From Bacteroidota bacterium (lineage in GTDB: Bacteria; Bacteroidota; Bacteroidia; NS11-12g; UBA955): a stretch of DNA of 10,035 nt. The stretch spans positions 1-10,035 of the forward strand of contig JAURQA010000032.1 in assembly GCA_030836345.1 (NCBI GenBank), given 5' to 3'. This document shows, one piece after another, positions 1 to 8,100 of this stretch; positions within the stretch are counted from its first letter, which is position 1, and each line of letters starts with the position of its first letter. The notes under the pieces were generated by a model. The model saw only the letters and a list, made by a program, of their open reading frames with translations, did no database searches and had not been told where the DNA came from. The position numbers and the translations under genes were made by a program.

Positions 1-67
1 ATTTTTAGATGATAAGTTTAAGGCTAGAACCAATTATTTAGCCCTTAACTTAGGTGTATTCTTTTAA
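1..67 (+). CDS. C-terminal end of an upstream gene, possibly an outer-membrane beta-barrel protein
   Basis: An open frame enters the window at base 2 and stops at the TAA at 65-67, giving 21 residues. The last ten, YLALNLGVFF, alternate polar or small residues with hydrophobic ones and end in two aromatics. That is the usual look of the final strand of an outer-membrane beta-barrel, where a terminal Phe serves as part of the BAM recognition signal. The fragment is too short to name a family, and a frame of this length can stay open by chance. The gap to nadE is only 20 bases, so the two could be cotranscribed, although a weak promoter-like octamer lies between them. This is an inference from composition only. 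Confidence 0.4.
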   Translation, partial: FLDDKFKARTNYLALNLGVFF

Positions 68-73
68 AGCACT

Positions 74-81
74 TATCTTAG
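74..81 (+). promoter_or_regulatory. weak candidate -7 promoter element before nadE
   Basis: TATCTTAG matches the Bacteroidota -7 consensus TAnnTTTG with one mismatch. It ends 6 bases before the nadE ATG, so a transcript started from it would have almost no leader. No convincing -33 TTG was seen at the usual distance. nadE may instead be read through from the upstream gene. Confidence 0.25.
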
Positions 82-87
82 CTCCCG

Positions 88-1728
88 ATGAAAATATGTG
101 TTGCTCAGCTCAATTATAAAATTGGCGACATAGAAAATAATACTCAAAAAATTGCAGACACCATTCACGAGGCAAAACAAGCCGGTGCTGATTTGGTTGT
201 TTTCTCTGAACTCGCTGTTTGCGGATATCCTCCAGACGATTTACTTGATTTCCCTTGGTTCATCGAAAAATGTGAGCAAGGGTTAGAGATGGTTGCCCAA
301 AGTTGCCAAGGCATTGCGGCCATTGTTGGTGGCATTGGCACAAGTACCTATTCCACAGGAAGGCAATTGCATAATATAGCTTGTTTTATGAGAGACGGAA
401 GAATTGAAGATACCGTTAAAAAAACCTTGCTACCATCTTACGATGTTTTTAATGAGTCTCGTTACTTTGAACCCAATCGAGAGCATCGCGTGATTGACTA
501 TAAAGGAGTCAAAATAGGCATTATCATATGTGAAGACATGTGGGATAAATATAACACCTTTGAGTATGAAAAAAGTCCCACCAGTCACTTAAATATGAAT
601 GGGGCTCAATTAATTATTAATCCGAGTGCTTCCCCTTTTTGCATTGGTAAGCAAAAAGTAAGAAACAAGGTCCTTGAGGGAAACACAGGACGTTTTCATT
701 CCCCCATAGTTTATGTAAACCAAGTAGGAGCGCATAACGATCTTATATTTGATGGCAGCAGCTGTGTGGTCAATGGAAAAGGCGAAAAAGTAAATGCATT
801 AGAGTCTTTTAAAGAGGATGTGCAATACATCCATTTTAAAAATGGTGAATTTTCGAATGCCTCCAAAACTACCAGCAGCCAAGAAACAGAAGAAATTAAG
901 TTAATTCATGATGCGCTGGTTTTTGGCATCAAAGATTATTTTAAGAAAATGAACTTTAAAACAGCTACTCTTGGAAGTAGTGGAGGAATTGATAGTGCTG
1001 TGGTACAAGCCTTAACATCAACTGCCTTAGGCGGAGACAAAGTACATCCGGTTCTCATGCCCAGCAAGTTCAGTAGCTTAGGAAGCGTTAAAGATGCAGA
1101 ACGACTCTCCAAAAATTTAGGAAACCCATACATCACTATTCCTATTAAGAATGTATATAATAGTTATATTAAAAGCTTAGAACCTCATTTTGAGGGCAAG
1201 GAATTTGATACGACCGAAGAAAACCTTCAGGCAAGAGCCCGAGGAGTTATCCTCATGGCAATGAGTAATAAGCATGGCCATATACTATTGAACACCAGCA
1301 ATAAAAGTGAGATAGCAGTAGGCTATAGCACACTTTATGGAGATATGTGTGGAAGTCTCTCCCCTATTGGCGATGTATATAAAACAAAAATATATGCATT
1401 GGCGCAATACATCAATAGAGATCAGGAAATTATTCCAAACGAGATCATTAATAAAACACCAAGTGCAGAGCTCAGACCGGATCAAAAAGATTCCGATTCA
1501 TTGCCAGATTATTCCACATTAGATGAAATCTTAAACTTATACATCGAGGAGCAAAAAGGGCCTTGGGAGATTAAATCCTTGGGCTACAATTCCAAAATTG
1601 TTGATAAGACCATAGGCTTGGTCAATAGTAGTGAGTTTAAGCGTTTTCAATCCCCACCAATTTTGCGCATCACATCAAAAGCATTTGGCCGTGGCCGAAT
1701 TATTCCTTTGGTAGCCAATTATTGCTAA
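88..1728 (+). CDS. nadE: glutamine-dependent NAD+ synthetase
   Basis: Catalyses the last step of NAD+ synthesis in the cytoplasm: ATP-dependent amidation of nicotinic acid adenine dinucleotide, with ammonia supplied by its own glutaminase domain. Residues 1 to about 250 form a nitrilase (CN-hydrolase) domain with the expected Glu-Lys-Cys triad: E41 in FSELAVCGYPPDDLL, K112 in KKTLLPSYDVFNESRYF, and C148 in IIICEDMW. Residues about 270-546 are the synthetase domain, with the ATP-pyrophosphatase P-loop SGGIDS at 298-303, TSNKSEIAVGYSTLYGD at 403-419, and the PSAELRPDQKDSDSL loop at 458-472. At 546 residues it fits the shorter two-domain bacterial class, as opposed to the roughly 680-residue mycobacterial type. 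The ATG at 88 is right because the domain's first beta-strand (KICVAQLN) begins at once. No Shine-Dalgarno is visible, as is usual in Bacteroidota. It converges with a glycosyltransferase gene 32 bases downstream, and no terminator hairpin was seen in that gap. Confidence 0.97.
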   Translation: MKICVAQLNYKIGDIENNTQKIADTIHEAKQAGADLVVFSELAVCGYPPDDLLDFPWFIEKCEQGLEMVAQSCQGIAAIVGGIGTSTYSTGRQLHNIACFMRDGRIEDTVKKTLLPSYDVFNESRYFEPNREHRVIDYKGVKIGIIICEDMWDKYNTFEYEKSPTSHLNMNGAQLIINPSASPFCIGKQKVRNKVLEGNTGRFHSPIVYVNQVGAHNDLIFDGSSCVVNGKGEKVNALESFKEDVQYIHFKNGEFSNASKTTSSQETEEIKLIHDALVFGIKDYFKKMNFKTATLGSSGGIDSAVVQALTSTALGGDKVHPVLMPSKFSSLGSVKDAERLSKNLGNPYITIPIKNVYNSYIKSLEPHFEGKEFDTTEENLQARARGVILMAMSNKHGHILLNTSNKSEIAVGYSTLYGDMCGSLSPIGDVYKTKIYALAQYINRDQEIIPNEIINKTPSAELRPDQKDSDSLPDYSTLDEILNLYIEEQKGPWEIKSLGYNSKIVDKTIGLVNSSEFKRFQSPPILRITSKAFGRGRIIPLVANYC

Positions 1729-1760
1729 AATTTTCTGATAATTTCGATTTCAGGACTTTT

Positions 1761-3266
1761 CTATTCAAAGCATTTTAAATCACCCAAGAGTATTTTTGCA
1801 TTGGCCGGTATTTTGTGGGGCAACGTATCCGAAATGCTATTGTAGATATACAGGTTAACACCCGCTTGTTTTACCTTCTCTAAATCTTCTTTTCCGGGCC
1901 AATAGGGATAGGCCGTAGCATCTGTATAGAACATGAGCTCTACATAGGTTCTTCTGGGAAGGTTAAAAACCACATCCTTATCTGACAAGTTTTGCCTTTT
2001 GAACCATTCCTTATTTTCCACCAAGCCGTTTCGGTAATAACTCTGAGGCCCCTCTCGGTCAAAGTTCTCTTTTAAATCATTCCAATGAAAATTTTCATAG
2101 GCTGTTAGGATAAAAAACAGCGCGATCAATGCTCTAATCACTTTTAATTTATCAGGGAGTGCAAGCAAAGCGTGCAACCCATGCATGGATAAAAATAGAA
2201 CGCCCGACATGGCTACATAAGTAAAACTAGGCATGCGGGTTTGGGCAAGGGTAAAAAAGGCATAAACAAAGATCACCAAAACAGAAACAGCCATGGCCAT
2301 CCTGTTCCGCTTAACAAACGAATGGATTATTCCAAAAAGCATTAAAAATAAAATGGCAAATCCATAATGATTGGGGAATTGTAGAAAGTGAAAATTCCAA
2401 TCGCGTACTTGGCCTTCCACCGCATCGGTAAAGTGCGCAGAGTTTAACTTTAACTCATGCATAAAATGATTGGGATACTTTTTATATGCAAATATTTGCC
2501 ATGGCAGAACCAAAGCGACAACTACGGCTAAGTAACGAACCAGATCTATAAATTTAAAAGGCCTCGCCATTATCCAAACCAAACTTAAGAAACCAAAGGT
2601 ATACAAGCCGGGCAACCACTTCGTTAGTATGGCGCAGGAAGTAAGTATAGTAGAACCCAAGAGCCAAGAGCGTTTCTGTTTTTGTGTAAAACGCAAGGCC
2701 ATAAAAAAGGCCAGGGAAACAAATCCTACAAATTGTGCATCATTCTGGTCTATAAACTGTCGGCCAGAAACCAAAGATATAGAATAATAACTGTAGACCA
2801 TCAGGAGTGCTCCTAAAAATGCAGTTCTTTTGTTCAATAGATCCACCATAACAGAATAGCCAAAACTGCAAACAATACTCATAAGCAAAACTGCAGGCAA
2901 TCGACCCGCCCAATAGTTAACCCCAAATACCTTATACGAAAGCGCCATTAACCAGGTAAACAGCGGCTGTTTATGCAGCCAAACTGCCGTCATATCCCAG
3001 GCTACTGTAAAATCGCCTAAAACTGGATTGGCATACAAACCTGGTTTTAGAGGGTGGTTCATACTATTTTTTGCCACCAAAGCATGAAAGCGTTCATCCC
3101 AAATATTCACAAAATCGTCCAGAAATGCGGCACCCAAGTAAATGCTAAATGCCCCAAAGAAAATAAGACAGATGCGTAGTTTCTCTTTTCCCTTTAGCCC
3201 CGCAATAAAGGCAGCAAGCATAAAAAGTATACTCAGGCTGAAGCTTATGTAAAAAAGGGTGGTCAA
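1761..3266 (-). CDS. GT-C membrane glycosyltransferase (PMT/ArnT-like), distal gene of a tandem pair
   Basis: A 501-residue multi-pass inner-membrane protein of the GT39/GT83-like GT-C superfamily. Such enzymes transfer a sugar from a polyprenyl-phosphate carrier to an acceptor on the periplasmic side. After a first membrane helix (about 3-23) and a second (about 32-48), the first periplasmic loop carries the acidic pair D57-E58 in NIWDERFHALVAKN, the expected catalytic/metal site. The loop ends in HKQPLFTWL (98-106), like the KPPL segment of ArnT relatives. Many hydrophobic helices follow to about 390. The last 100 or so residues are soluble and probably periplasmic (NLPRRTYVELMFYTD region). 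The start is TTG: the in-frame stop upstream comes before any ATG, and the next ATG (residue 16, base 3221) would cut the first helix in half. It lies 88 bases after the other glycosyltransferase on the same strand. The sugar and acceptor (lipid A, glycan or protein) cannot be told from sequence. Confidence 0.85.
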   Translation of the reverse strand: MTTLFYISFSLSILFMLAAFIAGLKGKEKLRICLIFFGAFSIYLGAAFLDDFVNIWDERFHALVAKNSMNHPLKPGLYANPVLGDFTVAWDMTAVWLHKQPLFTWLMALSYKVFGVNYWAGRLPAVLLMSIVCSFGYSVMVDLLNKRTAFLGALLMVYSYYSISLVSGRQFIDQNDAQFVGFVSLAFFMALRFTQKQKRSWLLGSTILTSCAILTKWLPGLYTFGFLSLVWIMARPFKFIDLVRYLAVVVALVLPWQIFAYKKYPNHFMHELKLNSAHFTDAVEGQVRDWNFHFLQFPNHYGFAILFLMLFGIIHSFVKRNRMAMAVSVLVIFVYAFFTLAQTRMPSFTYVAMSGVLFLSMHGLHALLALPDKLKVIRALIALFFILTAYENFHWNDLKENFDREGPQSYYRNGLVENKEWFKRQNLSDKDVVFNLPRRTYVELMFYTDATAYPYWPGKEDLEKVKQAGVNLYIYNSISDTLPHKIPANAKILLGDLKCFE

Positions 3267-3274
3267 TGTGGACG

Positions 3275-3282
3275 CAAATATA
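3275..3282 (-). promoter_or_regulatory. candidate -7 promoter element of the distal glycosyltransferase
   Basis: Read on the minus strand this is TATATTTG, an exact match to the Bacteroidota -7 consensus TAnnTTTG. It ends 8 bases before the TTG start, so a transcript from it would be leaderless or nearly so. No -33 TTG is visible at a proper distance. The same octamer occurs before the neighbouring glycosyltransferase at 4954-4961. In AT-rich DNA such octamers also arise by chance. Confidence 0.4.
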
Positions 3283-3294
3283 AGAGAGAGAGAG
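3283..3294 (-). repeat. (CT)6 dinucleotide tract abutting the -7 element
   Basis: Six perfect CT units on the minus strand (AG on the plus strand). They sit directly upstream of the candidate -7 octamer TATATTTG, in what would be the promoter spacer. The repeat itself is certain; any role in varying promoter spacing is inference. Confidence 0.85.
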
Positions 3295-3354
3295 GACTAC
3301 TTTGTTTAGGATATTCTTTTATTTCAAATGCCTTAAACCACTTAGTTATTTGAC

Positions 3355-4917
3355 TTATTTAATCCCCTGGTCCAATCTAAAAACAGAATTAATGGTGTTG
3401 CCTTGAACCGTAACCTCGAACAATTTTTGCTTTTCCAGTTCGGTATAATTCTGGGGATGCCAGCGGTAATTGGTAATCATATATTTGGCCCTGCTAGCAG
3501 GAACCATTCGAATTCTATCTCTTTGTTCTTTAGGTAATAGCATATAATTCCATACCCCGGCTTGGTTACTCATGGTAAAAGTTACTGTCGTATCCGTATC
3601 CATATCCATAACCTTTTCCAAAGCATTCTTAAAGCTCACGCCCCAATAATCTGTTTCGTAATTCTGCCGTGCATACCCTTTCTCCTCAAAAACAAAAGCT
3701 TTGTTAAAATACACATGCTGATAGGGAAAACTCTGAGCTATTTCAAAAGTGGTTAGTGCCAAAAAAGGAATGATAACCAGGGCTAACTTTTTACCATTAA
3801 GAACCTCTTTTGTTATTATATGGTTTAAACCATAAATCGCAACAAAACATAAACTTGGATAAATAAAGAATAACTGACGCCAGCCATCGTACAAAACAGA
3901 ATTTAGCATCACCACCATTAATAGAGGCGTCAAGGCAAAGCTTAAGAACATTAAATTATGCCGACCTAAACCATTTCCGAGATGCTTTAAGGGTTTTTTT
4001 ATTAAGTGAATTAATAAAAGAACAGCTCCCATTACCATTAATACTAAGAACATGATAGGAGTGGTTATACCCAACCAGACTGGGGCATATCGCTTGGGAA
4101 TCTCATTGGCATTAATCAACGTTCCCTCAAATAAAACTTTCCCAAGCCAAGGATATTTAGACATATTAGCAAAGGCGTAGGCAAAGTTATCGATGGGGTT
4201 TTTCCAAAGGAACGGCCAAGTGCTGTATAAAACCAACACAAATGTTAAAGTGAGTGTTAAAATCAGTATGCCCGTAAATCTCCATTTTCTGCTTGCAATA
4301 CCATCCATAATCAACATTACAAATACAAGGGCTGGAACCATGACACCCATAATTCGCATATTTATAAGCAAGCCACAACATATACCAAGAACCAAAAAAC
4401 TCTTGATTGTTTTAAGATCCAAGGCCTTAACTGCATAAAATGCACTGATAATAAACATGCTTAGAAATGGAATATCCTTGGTATTAAAAAAAGAGTGCCC
4501 GTACAAACGCGGATGCAAAACCAAAAGTAAAAATGCCAGCGAGGCCAGCCATTTATTCTTATACAGATAATCAATTAGGCAAAATGCAAACAAGGCTCCA
4601 AACAAAAAGAATATATGGGTGAGTAGATGCCTCATAAAGTATACTTTACGAGAATCGTTAAAGTCCAGGACCCTCTCAATCATATATAAAGGTAACTCAA
4701 AAGCCACCCCATAGGTTCTATCACTAAGGGTCAGCAGTGCAGGATGATCGTTAAAAACATAGGCATAATTAATCTCTGCAATTTCCCTCTGCCTTGGTTC
4801 ATCCCAGCCCATTCCATATTGTTTAAAGGTAAGCAGAGCAATAACTAGCATAATCCCAAACAGCACCCAATGAAGCCTGTTTTTAAAGAAATATGGAATA
4901 CTAAAACTAGTTTTCAT
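3355..4917 (-). CDS. GT-C membrane glycosyltransferase (PMT-like), proximal gene of a tandem pair
   Basis: A 520-residue multi-pass inner-membrane protein, probably a polyprenyl-phosphate-sugar-dependent glycosyltransferase of the GT-C fold. The first helix (about 16-31) is followed by YGMGWDEPRQRE, whose D39-E40 pair is in the place of the GT-C catalytic acidic motif. HPRLYGHSFFNTKDIPF follows a later helix and is typical of PMT-like enzymes that keep a His and an Asp in this loop. About ten further hydrophobic segments run to about residue 390. A periplasmic C-terminal domain of about 120 residues starts with FPYQHVYFN and YETDYWG, motifs I associate with one bacterial GT-C subgroup. The ATG start gives a short basic cytoplasmic N-terminus, as expected. 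It resembles the downstream gene in fold but not closely in sequence, so the two are not a recent duplication. It is divergent from the Asp-box gene. Donor and acceptor are unknown. Confidence 0.85.
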   Translation of the reverse strand: MKTSFSIPYFFKNRLHWVLFGIMLVIALLTFKQYGMGWDEPRQREIAEINYAYVFNDHPALLTLSDRTYGVAFELPLYMIERVLDFNDSRKVYFMRHLLTHIFFLFGALFAFCLIDYLYKNKWLASLAFLLLVLHPRLYGHSFFNTKDIPFLSMFIISAFYAVKALDLKTIKSFLVLGICCGLLINMRIMGVMVPALVFVMLIMDGIASRKWRFTGILILTLTLTFVLVLYSTWPFLWKNPIDNFAYAFANMSKYPWLGKVLFEGTLINANEIPKRYAPVWLGITTPIMFLVLMVMGAVLLLIHLIKKPLKHLGNGLGRHNLMFLSFALTPLLMVVMLNSVLYDGWRQLFFIYPSLCFVAIYGLNHIITKEVLNGKKLALVIIPFLALTTFEIAQSFPYQHVYFNKAFVFEEKGYARQNYETDYWGVSFKNALEKVMDMDTDTTVTFTMSNQAGVWNYMLLPKEQRDRIRMVPASRAKYMITNYRWHPQNYTELEKQKLFEVTVQGNTINSVFRLDQGIK

Positions 4918-4953
4918 TTAATACAATATGCTCTACCATAGGGTTCCAAAAGA

Positions 4954-4961
4954 CAAATATA
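4954..4961 (-). promoter_or_regulatory. candidate -7 promoter element of the proximal glycosyltransferase
   Basis: On the minus strand this reads TATATTTG, an exact fit to TAnnTTTG, and lies 36 bases before the ATG, a normal leader length. A T-rich run is found upstream of it, but no clear -33 TTG. It would drive the pair of glycosyltransferase genes. Confidence 0.45.
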
Positions 4962-5025
4962 GAGTAAAAAAAGAAGAGGTATTTTAGATTTTAAGATTGT
5001 TACTGTCATAGTTATTGTTAGGAAA

Positions 5026-5042
5026 TAGGATAAATTATCCTA
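5026..5042. promoter_or_regulatory. perfect 17-base palindrome, candidate operator
   Basis: TAGGATAAATTATCCTA has two perfect 8-base arms (TAGGATAA and TTATCCTA) around a single central A. It lies between the divergent glycosyltransferase and Asp-box genes, 72 bases before the Asp-box ATG and just over 100 bases from the other start. Its length and symmetry fit a site for a dimeric regulator. It has no T-run after it and too small a loop to be a terminator. The binding protein is unknown. Confidence 0.5.
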
Positions 5043-5047
5043 AAATT

Positions 5048-5095
5048 CGAACATTCATTCAAATATTGGACGAACATTTTTTAGTACATTCAAAT
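5048..5095 (+). repeat. two degenerate repeat units upstream of the Asp-box gene
   Basis: CGAACATT occurs at 5048-5055 and 5071-5078, and CATTCAAAT occurs at 5056-5064 and 5087-5095. The order is therefore CGAACATT-CATTCAAAT twice, the elements being adjacent in the first unit and 8 bases apart in the second. This could be a degraded tandem duplication or paired regulator sites. The matches are exact; the function is inferred. Confidence 0.5.
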
Positions 5096-5101
5096 TTGAA
5101 T
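5088..5101. promoter_or_regulatory. perfect 14-base palindrome overlapping the -7 element, candidate operator
   Basis: ATTCAAATTTGAAT is self-complementary over 14 bases. Its last T is the first base of the candidate -7 octamer TACATTTG. A protein bound here would block the promoter, which suits a repressor. Part of the sequence (TTCAAAT) recurs at 5058-5064 within a less perfect palindrome. Confidence 0.45.
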
Positions 5102-5108
5102 ACATTTG
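5101..5108 (+). promoter_or_regulatory. candidate -7 promoter element of the Asp-box gene
   Basis: TACATTTG exactly matches the Bacteroidota -7 consensus TAnnTTTG and ends 6 bases before the ATG at 5115. A transcript started here would have almost no leader. A T-rich stretch lies near the expected -33 position, but there is no clear TTG. Confidence 0.4.
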
Positions 5109-5114
5109 CTAAAT

Positions 5115-8100
5115 ATGAAAAATGTTCTAGGACTCCTTTTACTCCTCATCTCAGTTAGTACTTATGCTCAAGACACCATTCCTTCATCGGTATTAAACAG
5201 CATGAAGTTCAGGAATATTGGGCCTGCTATAACCAGCGGTAGAATTGTAGATTTAGCTACAGACCCCACAGATATTAATACCTATTATGTGGCGGCAGCG
5301 TATAGTGGAGTATGGAAGACTAATAATGCAGGAACCACCTTTAAACCCATATTTGATTCGTATGGAACCCAAAGCATTGGCTGTGTGAGCATAGATCCAA
5401 ATGATCACTTAAAGATATGGGTAGGAACGGGTGAGAATAATAATCAACGAAGTGTAGGATATGGAAATGGAGTCTATCTCAGTTTAAACGGAGGAAAATC
5501 TTTTAAAAATATGGGGCTGAAAGAAAGTCAGCATATAGGTATGATTAAAATTCACCCCAACAATTCTAACATTATATATGTAGCAGCCTATGGCCCTGTT
5601 TGGAATAAGGGAGGCGAGAGAGGTTTATTTAAAACCATGGATGGAGGGAAGAACTGGGAACGCATCAAACATGTGAGCGAATATACTGGGTGTAATGAAG
5701 TTCATTTAGACCCAAATAATCCAGAGATTATCTATGCTGCTTTTCACCAAAGAGAACGCAGGCAGTGGACCTATATGGGAGGCGGCCCAGAGAGCGGCTT
5801 ATTTAAAAGTACGGATGGAGGCAAAACATGGAAGGCCATAAATGCTGGACTTCCTGGTGGCGATAAAGGTAGAATAGCGATGTGCTTTGCTGCACAGTCG
5901 AGCGAGAAATTATACTGTATGGTAGAAACGGAAGGAAAAGCAGGTGGACTATTTGTGAGCATTGATAAAGGCGAATCCTGGAGTAAAACAAATGGGAAAT
6001 ACACTTCTGGAAACTACTACCAAGAACTAATGTCAGATCCCATAGATGAAGATCGAGTCTTCATTATGGATACCTATTTGCATTGGTCTAAGGATGGAGG
6101 AAAAACGGTTTCTAGAGTTCCAGTAAAGGATAAGCATGTAGACAATCATGCCATCTGGATTAACCCAAACAATACCAAACACTGGCGCATTGGTTGCGAC
6201 GGTGGTTTGTACGAAACCTTTGACAATGGACGAACCTATGATTTTAAGGATAATTTGCCTTTGACTCAATTTTACAGGGTTGGAATAGATAATGACTATC
6301 CCTTCTATAATGTGTATGGTGGAACCCAAGATAACAATACATTGGGCGGGCCTAGTGCAAATACAAGTTCCAGCGGAATCCCTAATTCTGATTGGTTTAT
6401 TACCGTAGGTGGAGACGGGTTTAAATCTCAAATTGACCCGACAAATCCAGATATTGTATATAGCCAATGGCAGTATGGTGGTTTGGTACGCTACGATAAG
6501 AAAACCGGAAATATCACGCAATTAAAACCAACGGACAATGAGGCTATGCGATGGAATTGGGATGCTCCCCTACTCATTAGCCATCACAATCCTAAGGTGC
6601 TGTACTACTGCGCCAATAAAGTATTTAAAAGCACAGATTACGGAAATAACTGGACCTTAATTAGCGGCGATTTAAGCAAGAACATGGATCGCAATACCTT
6701 AAAAGTAATGGACAGGCATTGGGGACCAGATGCGGTGGCCAAAGATCAAAGTGTGAGTATGTATGGAACCATTATCTATTTTGATGAGAGCCGATTGGAT
6801 GCAAATTTATTGGCGGCTGGTACTGATGATGGACTGATTCAATTAAGCAGCGATGGTGGAGTCACATGGAATAAAGCCAATAGACCTACGGGATTACCCG
6901 ATTTTGCAGCTATTAGCAGCGTCCATTTTTCGAAGTTTGATAAAAACACCTTGTATGCGAGCTGGGACAACCACAAGGATGGCGATTTTAAGCCTTATGT
7001 ATATGTATCTAAGGATAATGGAAATAAATGGCAAAACATTTCATCGAACCTTCCAGAAAATGGAAGCATCAAATGTTTGGCGCAAGACTATAAAACACCG
7101 GATCTTCTTTTCGTAGGTACAGAGTTTGGTGTTTTTGTAAGTAAAGATCATGGAAAATGGTGGGGACAATTAAAGTCTGGCTTGCCTCCCATTGCTATCA
7201 TGGATATGGAAATACAGGAGAGAGAAAATGATTTAGTTTTAGCCACTTTTGGGCGGGGATTTTCTATTTTAGACAATTATGCTCCCTTGAGAGATGTAAC
7301 ATCAGAAATTTATGAAAAAGAGATAACTATACTGCCTGTTAAAACAGCCAAACTATTCCAAACCCGCAACCCTATTGGAAGAGGAGGGAATGGGAATCAA
7401 GGAGCTAATTATTACCAGGAACCCAACCCTGTATTTGGAGCAAGCCTTTACTACTGGGTAAAGAACAGCAATGAAAGTCCCAAAGCTATTCGTGAGAAGG
7501 CGGAGGCTGAGGCTATTAAAACAAAAGGAGATTTTCCGCTGACTGATATAGAAACCCTGCGCAATGAAAAGCAATACAAAGGAGCCTATGCCATAATTTC
7601 TATAAAGGATGCACAGGGAAATGAAATACGCCGGATGAAAGGTGCTGCAGGAAAAGGGATGCAAAAAGCAACTTGGGACTTGAGGCATTCGGATTTACGT
7701 GTACTCTCTAATACTGCGGCAAATATGCCTGGTTTTATAGTGCGACCAGGAACCTATGCTGCGGAGATAACGATTATTGATAATGCTAAAGTCCTGTTTA
7801 CCTCGAATCAAGTTTCCTTTGAGGTGAAAGAAATTGTGCCCAATACCATTCAAACCATGGATGCAAAGCAAGCGGCGCAAGCCACCTTAGATATTCAAAA
7901 AACCAGTCAAAGTATTGATTTACTGAGCATTAATTTTAAAGGACTGAAAAAACGAATTGCGGCTTTAAGCAAGGCGGCCTATGCTCCTAAAGTTCCTTTT
8001 GAGATGATTGGAAAAACCAAGGAACTATCGCTAAAGTGGGATGGAATCAGTCTATTAATGTACGGAGACAAATTAAAAGATGCGTACGAAAAAGAACGAA

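Noticed and set aside
295..330. Possible truncation or frameshift in nadE because its length is below that of the roughly 680-residue class
   Set aside because: Both domains and all key motifs are present without interruption; 546 residues suits the shorter two-domain class.
1729..1760. Terminator between the convergent nadE and glycosyltransferase genes
   Set aside because: The 32-base gap holds no GC-rich hairpin with a T-run on either strand.
5048..5101. Repeats upstream of the Asp-box gene as a possible mini CRISPR array or attachment site
   Set aside because: The repeats are 8-9 bases with unequal spacing, with no cas genes, integrase or tRNA nearby. Regulatory sites or a degenerate duplication are a better reading.
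6033..6521. A 162-codon open frame on the minus strand inside the Asp-box gene
   Set aside because: It lies wholly antisense to a well-supported coding region, has no recognisable domain, and has a composition typical of a reverse-strand shadow.
7353..7688. A 111-codon open frame on the minus strand inside the Asp-box gene
   Set aside because: Antisense to clear coding sequence, Ser/Phe/Cys-rich shadow composition, no family resemblance.
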